Part shown: positions 25,138 through 35,057 of the stretch, one piece after another
Layout: the number at the start of each line of letters is the position of its first letter
Position numbering within the stretch: position 1 is the first letter of the stretch
Source: Acinetobacter sp. ANC 4805
Lineage (GTDB): Bacteria > Pseudomonadota > Gammaproteobacteria > Pseudomonadales > Moraxellaceae
DNA length: 64,000 nucleotides
Assembly: GCF_022549495.1 (NCBI RefSeq)
Contig: NZ_JAKZGD010000001.1
Location: 62,001 to 126,000 of the forward strand
Direction of reading: 5' to 3'
Made by a program: the position numbers and the translations under genes
Notes under the pieces: model-generated
The model's database searches: none
Told to the model about the DNA's origin: nothing
Seen by the model: the letters and a program-made list of their open reading frames with translations, nothing else

Positions 25138-26505
25138 TTAGATTAGGACTTTGATCTTACCTTTCTTCCAAACGAACTGATAATAAGACGCTTGTAATAC
25201 GCATAAGCAGACAAAAGAAAGCGCGTAAGCCGTCCAAATGCCCGTTAAGCCCCATAACGAGCTAAACCAATAGGCACAAGGAACTTCAATTAAAATAATG
25301 GTCAGAATATTGATCATCATCGGAACATTGACGGTTCCACTAGCACGCATAATTGAGGCAAAAATGGCACTCGCACCAAAGAATAAAAGCGACCACAATA
25401 CGATGAATAAGAGCTGCTGCCCAAGTTCAATGACGCTGTGATCGGTAATAAATAACGCCATTAAATATTTGGAAAATAAGTAGGCTAAAGTGATCAAACT
25501 GCCTGTGAATATGACATTCATTCCCAAAGCGGTTCGTGTGACTTTGGCTAATAGTTCGGGTTTTCCAGCACCAATTGCTTGAGCAGCAAAAATAGAAGCC
25601 GCAATTGAAATAGAGAGGGCAGGAAACTGAATATAGTTGAGTACTTGGTTCACTGCACCATACGCTGCGGTCGCATGCGCACCATAGTGATTAACCAAAC
25701 CAATAATAACTAAGCCTGCCAATGAGGTCGTCACCATTTGGATACCTGTTGGGATACCAAGCTTTAAGATCAGTTTGCTTAGGTTGCTATCGTGACGAAT
25801 ACTTTTCAATAGACGGGCATCTATTTTCAGTGGATGGTTCTTATAATTGAGATAGAAGCTTAGAAAAATAAGGACTGCGGCATATCCCATAATAGTTGCC
25901 ACCGCAGGCGCAACAATGCCCAAAGCAGGAAAACCAAAATAACCTTTGAGTAAGACAGGTGTGACGGCTAATCCAATCAGGCTGGTTAGACTCAAGGCAA
26001 TCAGAGGGGTAACGCTATCGCCTACACCACGTAAAATCGAAGTATAAATAATATAGACAAACAGTAATGGACTACCCACCAGCATCCATCGAACATAGGG
26101 CAAAGAGAGGTGCATGACTTTAGGATCTGTGCCCAGTAATTTCAAAATATGTTCAGCAAAGCCCCAACCTAAAACGGCAATGATGCTACCACCAATCAGG
26201 GTCATAAATAGGGTAGAACCAATGACACTCCGTACTTTTTCAAGGTTTTGCGCACCCCATGCCTGTCCAATCAGCACAGTCGTTCCTGCTGAAATACCGA
26301 TGACAAATGCCAATAAAAAGAAAAGAATGGGAAAGAAGACGGAGACCGCAGCAATCGCATCTACTCCCATCATTTGACCGACAAAGATGGTATTAATCGT
26401 TCCTGATAAGTTCTGTAAAATATTTGTGGCAATCAAGGGAACCAGAAAAACAAAAAATGTTTTCCATAGATTGGGTTGCATCACCAAAGGTTGGCGTGGT
26501 GTCAT
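25138..26505 (-). CDS. MATE-family multidrug/cation antiporter
   Basis: The 455-aa protein is hydrophobic throughout with about 12 predicted membrane helices in two similar halves (AGTTVLIGQAWGAQNLEKVR near residue 75 and AASIFAAQAIGAGKPELLAKV near 305). This is the internal duplication of MATE exporters. These pumps use Na+ or H+ gradients to expel cationic compounds. The frame opens at 26526, but AAGGA placed six bases before the ATG at 26505 favours that start. It lies downstream of the aminotransferase gene on the same strand, about 100 bp away. The substrate is unknown. Confidence 0.93.
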   Translation of the reverse strand: MTPRQPLVMQPNLWKTFFVFLVPLIATNILQNLSGTINTIFVGQMMGVDAIAAVSVFFPILFFLLAFVIGISAGTTVLIGQAWGAQNLEKVRSVIGSTLFMTLIGGSIIAVLGWGFAEHILKLLGTDPKVMHLSLPYVRWMLVGSPLLFVYIIYTSILRGVGDSVTPLIALSLTSLIGLAVTPVLLKGYFGFPALGIVAPAVATIMGYAAVLIFLSFYLNYKNHPLKIDARLLKSIRHDSNLSKLILKLGIPTGIQMVTTSLAGLVIIGLVNHYGAHATAAYGAVNQVLNYIQFPALSISIAASIFAAQAIGAGKPELLAKVTRTALGMNVIFTGSLITLAYLFSKYLMALFITDHSVIELGQQLLFIVLWSLLFFGASAIFASIMRASGTVNVPMMINILTIILIEVPCAYWFSSLWGLTGIWTAYALSFVCLCVLQASYYQFVWKKGKIKVLI

Positions 26506-26604
26506 TCTATTTCCTTCACGCTTCATCCAGAAACGTTTCTATTTTTTCCACCATACCATCATCGGTCATATTGACGTCATGATTGTTCGGTTTATTTTTG
26601 TTGA

Positions 26605-27759
26605 TCAACACTGTGCAAGGATTGCTCCTGCACGTTGTAAAGTCTGATCAGTTTTGGCAAAGCAGAATCGAATCAGACGAAGCGATTTAGGGGCTTGTTG
26701 ATAAAATACGGAAATTGGAATCGCAACAATTTTGTGCTGCTCGGCAAGGAATTGGCACATGTCGATATCATTGAGGTCAGGGCGAATCGCACTGTAATCG
26801 AGATTTTGGAAATAGGTGCCTTGTGATGGAATAAATTGGAAACGTGAATTTTGGATTTGGGTATTAAAAAGATCCCGTTTTGCCTGATAAAAATGTGGGA
26901 GTTCCTGAACGTGCTCAGGATGCTGCTGCATATAGTGCGCTAAGGCAACTTGGCAAGGTGTGGTGCCGCAGAAATTGGCAAATTGATAAATCTGACGGAA
27001 CAGATGCATCAAATGCGGAGTTGCAACACAATAGCCAGTTTTCCAACCTGTAACATGATAACTTTTGCCAAAAGAACCAATCACATAACTACGTTCACGT
27101 AATTCTGGAAATTGCAGTGCGCTATAGTGCTTTTGCCCGTCAAAAACCAAATGTTCGTATACTTCATCTGACAGCACCACAATATTTTTATCTTGAATGA
27201 GTTCAATCAGTTGGCGCCAGTCTTGTTCTGACCAAATCGCTCCTGTTGGGTTATGTGGTGTATTGACGATAATCATGCGAGTTTTTGCATTGATACAATC
27301 TTTGACCTTTTGCCAATTCACCTGAAATGTTGGCGCTTCTAAATGAATATGAACTGATTTTCCCCCTGCCAGTTGTACCGCAGGGGCATAGCTGTCATAG
27401 CTCGGGTCAAAAATAATGACTTCATCATCTGCATGGATACAGGCTTGAATGGCACAAAAAATCGCAATGGTTGCGCCAGGGGTAATGGTAATTTCAGTGA
27501 CAGGATCGAGTTGCAGTTGGTCTCGCTGTAAAAATTGCTTTGCCAATTGTTCTCTTAATGCCAACACACCATCACCCGCAGGGTACTGGTTATAACCTGA
27601 AAGCGTGGCTTGGCTAAGGGCTTCGAGTAGTGCAGGCGGAGCAGGGAAATCGGGAAAGCCTTGTGATAGATTCAGTGCATTCAGTCGTTGTGCAAGTTCA
27701 GTCATCACGCTAAAAATGGTCACGCCTTGGCTTGGGAGTTTTGACTGGAGCTGCAACAT
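26605..27759 (-). CDS. PLP-dependent methionine-type aminotransferase (YbdL-like)
   Basis: The 384-aa fold-type I aminotransferase shows VTEITITPGATIAIFCAIQA, NTPHNPTGAIWS, LSDEVYEHLVFDG and the Lys loop SFGKSYHVTGWKTGY, which binds pyridoxal phosphate. This set is typical of YbdL/kynurenine aminotransferase-like enzymes, which transaminate methionine and aromatic amino acids with 2-oxo acids; the exact substrate cannot be told. The protein starts MLQLQSKLPSQGVTIFSVMTELAQ, the usual YbdL beginning. Confidence 0.92.
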   Translation of the reverse strand: MLQLQSKLPSQGVTIFSVMTELAQRLNALNLSQGFPDFPAPPALLEALSQATLSGYNQYPAGDGVLALREQLAKQFLQRDQLQLDPVTEITITPGATIAIFCAIQACIHADDEVIIFDPSYDSYAPAVQLAGGKSVHIHLEAPTFQVNWQKVKDCINAKTRMIIVNTPHNPTGAIWSEQDWRQLIELIQDKNIVVLSDEVYEHLVFDGQKHYSALQFPELRERSYVIGSFGKSYHVTGWKTGYCVATPHLMHLFRQIYQFANFCGTTPCQVALAHYMQQHPEHVQELPHFYQAKRDLFNTQIQNSRFQFIPSQGTYFQNLDYSAIRPDLNDIDMCQFLAEQHKIVAIPISVFYQQAPKSLRLIRFCFAKTDQTLQRAGAILAQC

Positions 27760-28077
27760 TGTGGTTAACCTAATTCCATTTTATTTTGAGGTGATTGTAG
27801 CGATAAAGAGGGGCTTTTTCCAAATTCTCGATTTCTAAATAAAAAGAGATACGTCTCTCTTGTTCGTTTGGAGAATGTGTTTCCCATCAAGAGAAATAAT
27901 GGAATTGTGTCCTAATAAGAATAATACTGACAGAATTGGTCATTTTTGACTTAAAAATATCAAATTAATTTTTAATTTTCAATTACATAATATGCTTTTA
28001 TTTTTTTTATTAAGCGATATAATTTATAGGTGGTGATTAAAATAAATACAAATTTCTGTGAAATGGGACATTAAGTA
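27760..28077. other. Divergent intergenic region, nothing firmly identified
   Basis: This A/T-rich 318-bp gap lies between the aminotransferase gene (minus) and the unknown gene at 28078 (plus). Apart from a short imperfect palindrome near 27844-27860 (AAGAGAT.ACGTCTCTCTT) I see no structured element. It presumably holds two promoters. Confidence 0.5.
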
Positions 28078-28515
28078 ATGGACAGTTTCGATCTAAAAAT
28101 ACGCTATCCACATCATATTAATTTAAAAGATGTAGAGCAGCTTGAAGCACTGAATACCATTGAGATATTAACTCGCTTTGATAAAATGGGTTGGAAAAAA
28201 CAATTAAGCCGTTGGTTACAACTCAATGGTGCAAATCCGACGTTTACAATTACAGATGAAAACAAGGAACGAACGATAGAAATTGTCTTGAATCCTTATG
28301 GGTCTGCTCAAGAACTTAAATTTATCGTGAAGACTAATATTCCAGTGGTTATTGCTAAAAAGCAAATCTTTGGATTAATTACGCTGCAGGCAAAAGAAAA
28401 GATTCATTTTGATCAACTTTCATTAGTGCAAGTGAAAACTTATCTGACTGCATTTTTAAAGCAAGATACAGATGCTTTGACTCGTTATTATCAAGAAAGT
28501 AAATACATGGTTTGA
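28078..28515 (+). CDS. Protein of unknown function
   Basis: The 145-aa product is soluble-looking, with alternating short helices and strands (RFDKMGWKKQLSRWLQLNG near 33-51; FTITDENKERTIEIVLNPYG near 55-75) and no motif I recognise. It has its own spacing on both sides and a terminator downstream, so it is probably a single-gene unit. The codon use resembles neighbours, so recent transfer is not suggested. Confidence 0.7.
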   Translation: MDSFDLKIRYPHHINLKDVEQLEALNTIEILTRFDKMGWKKQLSRWLQLNGANPTFTITDENKERTIEIVLNPYGSAQELKFIVKTNIPVVIAKKQIFGLITLQAKEKIHFDQLSLVQVKTYLTAFLKQDTDALTRYYQESKYMV

Positions 28516-28594
28516 TCTACAGGGAGTGAAATGATAGATCTCTAAATCGGATGGTATTCGTATTGGGGCTTATTTTATTTCAATTCAGTGATCA

Positions 28595-28629
28595 TAAAGA
28601 CGGCAAAACATCACGGTTTTACCGTCTTT
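28595..28629. terminator. Bidirectional terminator between convergent genes
   Basis: AAAGACGG/CCGTCTTT with inner AAAAC/GGTTTT pairing. It serves the 28078 gene (plus) and the DUF445 gene (minus). Confidence 0.82.
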
Positions 28630-28640
28630 AATCACATCAC

Positions 28641-29948
28641 TTACAAAACATTTTCAACAATTGCACGAATCACACCGAGGGCTAAACCAATAAACGCACC
28701 CACGATGACGCCATTGACGCGGATCATATGCAAATCACCACCAACTTCACTTTCGATTTTGGCAATCATTTCACGCGAATCCCATTCATGGATACGCTCA
28801 CTGATATAGCGAATAATCTTATCGCTGTATTGCTCACTAAAATTGGTTGCTAAGCCAACCATTTTCTCATTCAAGACTTGGCGCACTTTTTCATTTTGAA
28901 TCAAGCTTTCACCCAACTGTTGAATTGCGACTTGTAAGTTGGTGGCAATGCCTGAATCTTCTTGCATTAAATCAGTTTTAATCGCATCACATAAAATCGC
29001 CACTGCACCACTGATAAAGTTTAGTACTTGTGGGCTATCGAGCAGCGCATCTTTTCCACTGTTTAAACGTTGACTGGCATCACTGTCTGTATCTGCCAGT
29101 TGTAACATCAGTGCATGCGTGGTTGCTTCAATGTCCTGTCGCCATGGATGTTCAGGGTTGGCTAACATTGATTCAACTTTTTCGATCAATGAATCAATGG
29201 TACGTTGTTGTACATCAATTCCAATCCAACTTGCGCCTTTAGCAAGTTTCCAAACACCTAATTCTTGGAACAGTTTACGGGAAAGATCACGTGCTTCTTC
29301 AGGGTGAGATACCATCCATTCATGCGCAAGATCCAGCCCACGTTGTAGCACATCTTGATGGAAATCATTTTCCAAAACAGCACGTAACATTTCACTGGCG
29401 AGTTTATTGACTTTAGTGCTGCGGACCCATTGCACACTATTGTTTTGTACGAAATGGGCAATTTGGTCTTGGCTTACAAATTCAAAGATCTTCGGTACAG
29501 TGTGTTGAATCATCTGTACCACTTGCTTATTGTTTTTTGGATTGGCTAACCATTGACCCACTGCCAAGCTGATGTCGGTATTTTGTAAACTGCGTTCAAC
29601 GATCTGTGGTGATAAAAAATTCTCTTGTACAAAGCGTCCCATAGATTCAGCAATACGTGCTTTATTTCGGGGAATAATTTCGGTGTGGTCACGCAATAGT
29701 TTTGGTAAAGGCATTTTCCCGAAAGGGTTGCGAAAGAGTACAGTTACCGCATACCAATCGGCTAAGCCACCGACCACGCCTGCTTCTGCACCGAGCATCA
29801 AGATGTGGATGACCCATTTATATTCAGGTAGAAAATGTGCCACGACCATTAATCCAATCCATGCCACCACAGCAATAATCAATGCCATTGTGGCGAAGTA
29901 TTTACTTCTTTGTAGACTCGGTACGTGAATTTCTTCGACTGAATTCAT
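28641..29948 (-). CDS. DUF445-family membrane protein
   Basis: The 435-aa protein has two N-terminal membrane segments (about 18-60; WIGLMVVAHFLPEYKWVIHILMLGAEAGVVGG begins near 31). The DUF445 signature GGLADWYAVTVLFRNPFG follows, then a long amphipathic helical region with repeated LxxxPQV/NxxV patterns. It ends in a C-terminal membrane helix (VNGVIVGAFIGLALGVIRAI). DUF445 (YjiN-like) proteins are inner-membrane proteins of unknown role. It lies 18 bp downstream of the lipoprotein gene on the same strand, so the two may be co-transcribed. Confidence 0.87.
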   Translation of the reverse strand: MNSVEEIHVPSLQRSKYFATMALIIAVVAWIGLMVVAHFLPEYKWVIHILMLGAEAGVVGGLADWYAVTVLFRNPFGKMPLPKLLRDHTEIIPRNKARIAESMGRFVQENFLSPQIVERSLQNTDISLAVGQWLANPKNNKQVVQMIQHTVPKIFEFVSQDQIAHFVQNNSVQWVRSTKVNKLASEMLRAVLENDFHQDVLQRGLDLAHEWMVSHPEEARDLSRKLFQELGVWKLAKGASWIGIDVQQRTIDSLIEKVESMLANPEHPWRQDIEATTHALMLQLADTDSDASQRLNSGKDALLDSPQVLNFISGAVAILCDAIKTDLMQEDSGIATNLQVAIQQLGESLIQNEKVRQVLNEKMVGLATNFSEQYSDKIIRYISERIHEWDSREMIAKIESEVGGDLHMIRVNGVIVGAFIGLALGVIRAIVENVL

Positions 29949-29966
29949 TAAGTCATCCTTATCAAT

Positions 29967-30524
29967 TTACTTTTTGTTTTGAGGTGGTGCAGGGGGTTGC
30001 AACACGTCTCCTGTTGGACTTAAACCATATTTCTGCCCTAATGATTGCAAAATGAGTTGTGCATCAAAAGCATCAGGGGATTGCTGTTGTGTCTGAAAAC
30101 ACTCAATAGTATACGACACTTGGATTGGATCAAGATTGACCACTTGTGGCATATCATAGAATGGATCGGGCCAAAAGGCAGGGTGACGACGGTAGTAGCC
30201 ATATGGGTAATACGATGGGGTTGAGTAAATCACGGCTTGGCGTTGCGTTTTATGTCGTGCGTTACTTGGGTCATCGACCACCGTAAAATAACGGAAACCA
30301 TTTTTTATCGTGGTTTGTGCAGCTTTGAGTAAAGTAATTTCCTCTGCTGTACCATAACTCAAATTATTATCTGCTTGGAAACCAATGCGGTAAGTTTTGT
30401 TATTTAATGGATAAGCGGTGAATTGACCCAGTTGATCGAAGGTTTTGGGTTTAGATGGAACGGTTGCACAGCCTGTGAATGTCAATGCAACAAGGAGGGG
30501 CGTGTAGATTAATAAAGCTTTCAT
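29967..30524 (-). CDS. Putative lipoprotein (CC0125/CC1285-like)
   Basis: The protein begins with a lipoprotein signal peptide whose lipobox is FTGC (Cys about residue 18 from the ATG at 30524). The mature part has KTYRIGFQADNNLSYGTAEEITLLKAAQTTIKNGFRYFTVVDD (about 42-85), the arrangement I associate with the CC0125/CC1285 lipoprotein family, followed by a Pro/Tyr-rich segment and a Pro-rich end. Anchoring in the outer membrane is likely. Function is unknown. An earlier in-frame ATG at 30530 is equally possible. Confidence 0.8.
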   Translation of the reverse strand: MKALLIYTPLLVALTFTGCATVPSKPKTFDQLGQFTAYPLNNKTYRIGFQADNNLSYGTAEEITLLKAAQTTIKNGFRYFTVVDDPSNARHKTQRQAVIYSTPSYYPYGYYRRHPAFWPDPFYDMPQVVNLDPIQVSYTIECFQTQQQSPDAFDAQLILQSLGQKYGLSPTGDVLQPPAPPQNKK

Positions 30525-30563
30525 CTGCAATTCCTATGGTCAAAGTCGTGGGAGATGAGCGAC

Positions 30564-31103
30564 TTAAAAGCTGCTATTCGGTTGTGTTAAAAATGCTAGT
30601 TCTTCGGGGGTTGAGACGCGCCCTAATAGTGCATTGCGATGTGGGTAGCGTCCAAAACGGTCGATAATGACTTTATGTTTTTTCTCGAAATTTAAGTTAA
30701 TTTCGTTGCCCAAGCGTTGAAATAGTTTCAAGGCAAACTCATGTATCAGCTTAGATTCACTATGCATAAATGGCATATACAAAAATGCGCATTGTTCAGG
30801 GCTAAGTTGAGCATCGAGTTGTAAGCTAATCGCTTCTTGAGCCAATATCAACGCCATATTGTCATAGGCAAAGGCTTGTGGCTGATCGCGGTATAAGTTA
30901 CGAGAAAATTGATCTAATACGATAATTTCAGCTAAACGACCTTCGGGTGTCTGTCGCCAAGACCAAAGTTCAGTTTGGGTTGCTTGATGGTGAATTATTT
31001 GAAATTGATCGCGAATTTTTGCATCAAATTCATCACTTTTGGCAAACCAAAGCGAGTGATGCTCAGGGTCAAACCAGAAATTAATAATGTCCTGCGCTTG
31101 CAT
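30564..31103 (-). CDS. DUF924-family protein
   Basis: The 179-aa protein follows the DUF924 (YgaD/ApaG-unrelated, TPR-like) pattern: IINFWFDPEHHSLWFAKSDEFD at the start, IIVLDQFSRNLYRDQPQAFAYD near 65-85, PEQCAFLYMPFMHSESK near 105-120 and FGRYPHRNALLGRVSTPEE near the end. Members are helical proteins of unknown biochemical role. It lies 34 bp upstream of the lipoprotein gene in the same direction, and divergent from gshA. Confidence 0.9.
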   Translation of the reverse strand: MQAQDIINFWFDPEHHSLWFAKSDEFDAKIRDQFQIIHHQATQTELWSWRQTPEGRLAEIIVLDQFSRNLYRDQPQAFAYDNMALILAQEAISLQLDAQLSPEQCAFLYMPFMHSESKLIHEFALKLFQRLGNEINLNFEKKHKVIIDRFGRYPHRNALLGRVSTPEELAFLTQPNSSF

Positions 31104-31296
31104 AGTTCAGTATCCATCGGAAGATTTATTTTTTAATAAAATCACAATTTCAGCATGTCTTATGTAATAAGATTGTGATAAAAATTGCCAAACTAAATCA
31201 GATGACTAGATCACAATTGTCGTTATAATTGGCGGAATAACCGAGTCGCGACCATTGATGTGGTTGGCTGATCTTAAATAAGCGAGCATATAAATT

Positions 31297-32874
31297 ATGA
31301 ATCAACCCAGCATACTTTCTTCCTTTGTGATACCGACTTGGGTAGATGCTTCGCTATTAAAAGGAATGTTACGCGGTATTGAACGCGAAAGTTTACGTAT
31401 GCAAAGCAATGGATTTTTATCACAAAAAAATCATCCAGATGCGTTGGGTTCTGCACTGACACATCCGCATATCACGACAGATTATTCAGAAGCGTTGATG
31501 GAGTTTATTACCACACCGAAAACAACCATCGCAGCTGCATTAGATGAATTAAGAGATATCCATAGCGTGGTGCATCAGCAGCTAGAAGAGGGCGAAAGAC
31601 TTTGGCCTCTTTCTATGCCGTGTATGTTGGATGATAACGAAGAGAATATCCGATTAGCACAGTATGGTAGATCTAATATTGGTCGCTTTAAAACCTTATA
31701 TCGTCATGGTTTAGGTGTGCGCTATGGTCGCCGTATGCAAACCATTTCGGGTGTGCATTACAATTTATCTTTTCCTGATCAATTGTTTGCAGTATTGCAA
31801 CAACATGAAACCAAGCCTGAATTAAAACAACTCAGTTTGCAGGATTATCGTAGCCATCGTTATTTTGGTTTGATTCGAAACTTTATTCGTTTGATCCCTT
31901 TAGTGATGTATATGTTGGGTGCAAGCCCATCTGTCTGTCGTTGCTTTTTAACAGGGCGTGAGCATCACTTGCAGCCGTTGGTTAAAGGAACTTTATATTT
32001 ACCAGAAGCGACTGCATTGCGAATGGGACGTTTGGGCTATCAAAACTCAGCACAAAAAGAATTGGGCATTCATTACAACGATCTACACGATTATCTCGAT
32101 GGATTACAAAAAGCGGTGCATACGCCTTATCCTGAATTTACCGATTTAGGTCTCAATGATGCACAGGGTGAACCGATTCAGATCAATGATCATGTGCTTC
32201 AAATCGAAAATGAATACTACAGTCTAGTTCGTCCAAAGCAAGTGCCACAAGCGGGCGAAACTCCATCACAAGCATTGAAAAATCGTGGTGTGGGCTATGT
32301 GGAATTACGTGCAGTCGATGTCAATCCCTATAGTGCGATTGGGATTGATGAAATCTCGGCAGGTTTCCTTGAAAGTTTAGCATTGTATTGTTTATTACAA
32401 GACAGTCCTGATTTGTTTGCAGAAGAACAAGAGCAAATTGATCATAATCAAACTGAAGTGGTCAATCGCGGACGTGCAGCAGATGCCAAAATTCAAGATG
32501 GTCAAACCACAGTTTCACTTCAAGATTGGGCACAACGTCATTTAAATGCGATTCAGGACTGTGCCATTTTGTTAGATCAAATGGATGGTTCCGCGTTATA
32601 TCGTGAGGCGATCCAAGTAATGCAACATCGTTTGGATCATGTTGAAAATACGCTTTCAGCACACGTGATTAAAGACACTTTGGATAATGGTGGGACATGG
32701 AGCTTTGGGAGTGTCATGGCTCAACAGCATGTCAATCGTTATGAGCAACATCAGTTAAGTGCAGAAAGAGAACAATATTTCGCACAATTAGCGCAAACAT
32801 CGTTGCAAAAACAAGTGCAACTTGAACAAGATAACGACATGAGTTTTGAACAATATCTTGCACAATATCGCTAA
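31297..32874 (+). CDS. gshA: Glutamate--cysteine ligase
   Basis: GshA makes gamma-glutamylcysteine, the first step of glutathione synthesis. The 525-aa protein is the proteobacterial type: GIERESLRMQSNGFLSQKNHP near residue 24-45, TDYSEALMEFITTP, SGVHYNLSFP near 152 and a late VNPYSAIGIDEIS. Length is as expected. dsbB begins 18 bp after the stop, so the two thiol-related genes are probably co-transcribed; gshB lies far away at 58675. Confidence 0.97.
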   Translation: MNQPSILSSFVIPTWVDASLLKGMLRGIERESLRMQSNGFLSQKNHPDALGSALTHPHITTDYSEALMEFITTPKTTIAAALDELRDIHSVVHQQLEEGERLWPLSMPCMLDDNEENIRLAQYGRSNIGRFKTLYRHGLGVRYGRRMQTISGVHYNLSFPDQLFAVLQQHETKPELKQLSLQDYRSHRYFGLIRNFIRLIPLVMYMLGASPSVCRCFLTGREHHLQPLVKGTLYLPEATALRMGRLGYQNSAQKELGIHYNDLHDYLDGLQKAVHTPYPEFTDLGLNDAQGEPIQINDHVLQIENEYYSLVRPKQVPQAGETPSQALKNRGVGYVELRAVDVNPYSAIGIDEISAGFLESLALYCLLQDSPDLFAEEQEQIDHNQTEVVNRGRAADAKIQDGQTTVSLQDWAQRHLNAIQDCAILLDQMDGSALYREAIQVMQHRLDHVENTLSAHVIKDTLDNGGTWSFGSVMAQQHVNRYEQHQLSAEREQYFAQLAQTSLQKQVQLEQDNDMSFEQYLAQYR

Positions 32875-32892
32875 AATTTTAGAGGGCTTCCC

Positions 32893-33396
32893 ATGCGATG
32901 GAATTACCGCTTAGTTAGTGCATTACTGGTACTGACAAGTATTATTGGTATCTCGTTTGCGTTGTATTTAGAACATGTACAAGGTTTGGAGCCTTGTCCA
33001 CTGTGTATTTTTCAACGTATTGGCTTAATTGGAATGGGATTGATTGGGTTAGTTGCATTTATTCATAATCCGATTTCAAATGGTTTTAAATGTTTTTATG
33101 CACTATTAGCAACTTTATCCATCGGTTGGTCGGTTGGGGTTGCAGCCCGCCATGTTTGGCTACAACATTTGCCACCCGATAAAGTACCAAGTTGCGGCCC
33201 TGGTTTGGATTATTTGGTCGATGCATTACCCATGAAAGCGGTATTCCAAGAAGTTCTTTCAGGTTCAGGTGAATGTGCTGCAATTGATTGGACGTTCTTA
33301 GGTCAATCCTTGCCAGTATGGTCGTTGCTTTATTTCAGCTTGATCTTATTGGTTTGTTTATGGCAGCTTTTTAGAAATTATAAGGTCGCTAAATAA
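32893..33396 (+). CDS. dsbB: Disulfide bond formation protein DsbB
   Basis: DsbB reoxidises periplasmic DsbA and passes electrons to quinones. The 167-aa protein has four membrane segments and both Cys pairs: CPLC in EPCPLCIFQR at the first periplasmic loop, and the second-loop Cys pair in VPSCGPG and GSGECAA. The start has AGAGGG nine bases upstream. It follows gshA closely, and a terminator stands after it. Confidence 0.96.
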   Translation: MRWNYRLVSALLVLTSIIGISFALYLEHVQGLEPCPLCIFQRIGLIGMGLIGLVAFIHNPISNGFKCFYALLATLSIGWSVGVAARHVWLQHLPPDKVPSCGPGLDYLVDALPMKAVFQEVLSGSGECAAIDWTFLGQSLPVWSLLYFSLILLVCLWQLFRNYKVAK

Positions 33397-33404
33397 GAAA
33401 AAAG

Positions 33405-33430
33405 AAAAGCCAACGTGAGTTGGCTTTTTT
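33405..33430. terminator. Terminator after dsbB
   Basis: AAAAGCCAAC/GTTGGCTTTTTT with loop GTGA. It is usable by the convergent gene at 33450 as well. Confidence 0.9.
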
Positions 33431-33449
33431 GTCGCATGAAGAATACGGA

Positions 33450-34796
33450 TTAGGTTTCTACAATGCCATCTAAGTCATCAAAAGTATAATTATTTGGGAC
33501 ATTGATCAGATGTGTTTGAATACCATCTTCAACCACTTCATCGACTTCAGGGTATAACCAACGGGTAATCTGCTCTGCCACACTAGAATGGTACTGAATT
33601 TCAAAATGATTCAGTCCATAGAAGACAGCTTTATGTGTATCAGGTAGTTTTAATTGAAAGCGTGGGTTTGGATGTTCCCCTAAGGCACTTTTTACACTGA
33701 CCAGATAATCACCAATGACAGAGAGTGCTTTATTACGCAATTTCTCAAATTCTAAAGTACCTGCAATCAAGAACGTATTGATATGTGAGGGCAATGGTGC
33801 CGGTTTACGATTGTCATCAGCAAAGCCAATACGCGCATCATTATGTTCCCAATCATCATCTCGAACACTGCCATGACGCAAATCTAAAATACCATTACTA
33901 CGAATGTTGACCAACTGGCCAATTAAGTTAATAAAAGGGAAAGCACCAAGCTTATCTTGCAAAATAAAGCCAAAACGCTCTAAAACAGCACCATGATGTG
34001 GTGAACCAATACAGACTAAGTTCTCAACCATGTGTACCCATTGGTAGAGATTTTGTTTGCCATAAAATAGGGCGCTACGAGAGACCAAGCCACCCATACT
34101 ATGCCCAATCAAATCGATACTGGTGATTCGTGGATTCCGTTGAACTAAATCCTCAAGCACATTGGCATAACTACGGCCATTGGCTGAAATACGTCGCCCT
34201 GTATTGTAATTGAGGTATAACATGGTGTTGTTATCACGTTGTGCCAGTAAACGTTCGCCAATTCCACCATAGCGATGATTTGACCATGTGAGGTGATTCA
34301 TACATAAGCCATGCGCTAAAATGACGACACGCCCTGTAAGCTCACCTTTTTGTACCGATCCATAGTGATCGTAAAGCACCATTGGTAATGCAAGAGGATT
34401 GTGTTGCTTTAAGAAAAAATCTCCAAAAATCCCATTTAATGCGCCGACTACAAAATGTAATGTCGGTGTGAGCGGCTTGTCATGTAAGACTGGGAATTTT
34501 TCAATGATACGGCGCAGATTTGGTGCGAGAAAACTACTCCCATATTTTTGCAAGGTGTCATAGGAGAATTGATAAAATGTCTGCAATTGTGGAAGTTTCT
34601 GTAATTTTTTGGCTTTTTGTGCACTTAAACCGAGTGTTGTCCTTAACACTTCAGTTTGTACCAATTGCACCAATTCGTGTACTCCGCTTAAGCTCGTGCT
34701 CACGACTTGTGCTAAACCTTCCAAAACATCTGCCTGACTTGGGGGGGTACTGTCCCACTTACAGTAGGTTTCGTGCAGAGGTGTTAAACTTGGCAT
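33450..34796 (-). CDS. Alpha/beta hydrolase (lipase-like, PGAP1-type fold)
   Basis: The 448-aa protein has an N-terminal helical part (about 1-140) and then a lipase-type alpha/beta-hydrolase domain. This shows GRVVILAHGLCMNHLTW (oxyanion region), the nucleophile elbow IGHSMGGLVSRS and a late His in YGLNHFEIQYHSS. The long N-terminal region and absence of a signal peptide suggest a cytoplasmic or membrane-associated esterase. The substrate is unknown. Its stop is 20 bp from the shared terminator with dsbB. Confidence 0.87.
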   Translation of the reverse strand: MPSLTPLHETYCKWDSTPPSQADVLEGLAQVVSTSLSGVHELVQLVQTEVLRTTLGLSAQKAKKLQKLPQLQTFYQFSYDTLQKYGSSFLAPNLRRIIEKFPVLHDKPLTPTLHFVVGALNGIFGDFFLKQHNPLALPMVLYDHYGSVQKGELTGRVVILAHGLCMNHLTWSNHRYGGIGERLLAQRDNNTMLYLNYNTGRRISANGRSYANVLEDLVQRNPRITSIDLIGHSMGGLVSRSALFYGKQNLYQWVHMVENLVCIGSPHHGAVLERFGFILQDKLGAFPFINLIGQLVNIRSNGILDLRHGSVRDDDWEHNDARIGFADDNRKPAPLPSHINTFLIAGTLEFEKLRNKALSVIGDYLVSVKSALGEHPNPRFQLKLPDTHKAVFYGLNHFEIQYHSSVAEQITRWLYPEVDEVVEDGIQTHLINVPNNYTFDDLDGIVET

Positions 34797-35057
34797 ATTG
34801 ATTTCCCCATCCTTGTATATACCGAAGGGTTGAAGTAATTAACTTAACATTGTTTAGGTAAACTACAACAAACGCTTACATCTTATGTGTTTCATAAGTA
34901 ATTTTTTTAGAATACTGATGAACGGAGTATAGAATCGTTTTTTGTGTCAGACAATTTTAAGCTTAAATGTAATTTATATTGTTATTTAATTATCCATTGA
35001 TTGAAATAATGTGATTTATTCCACTATAAGTCAAGCTCTTGACCATTAATGGTGCGT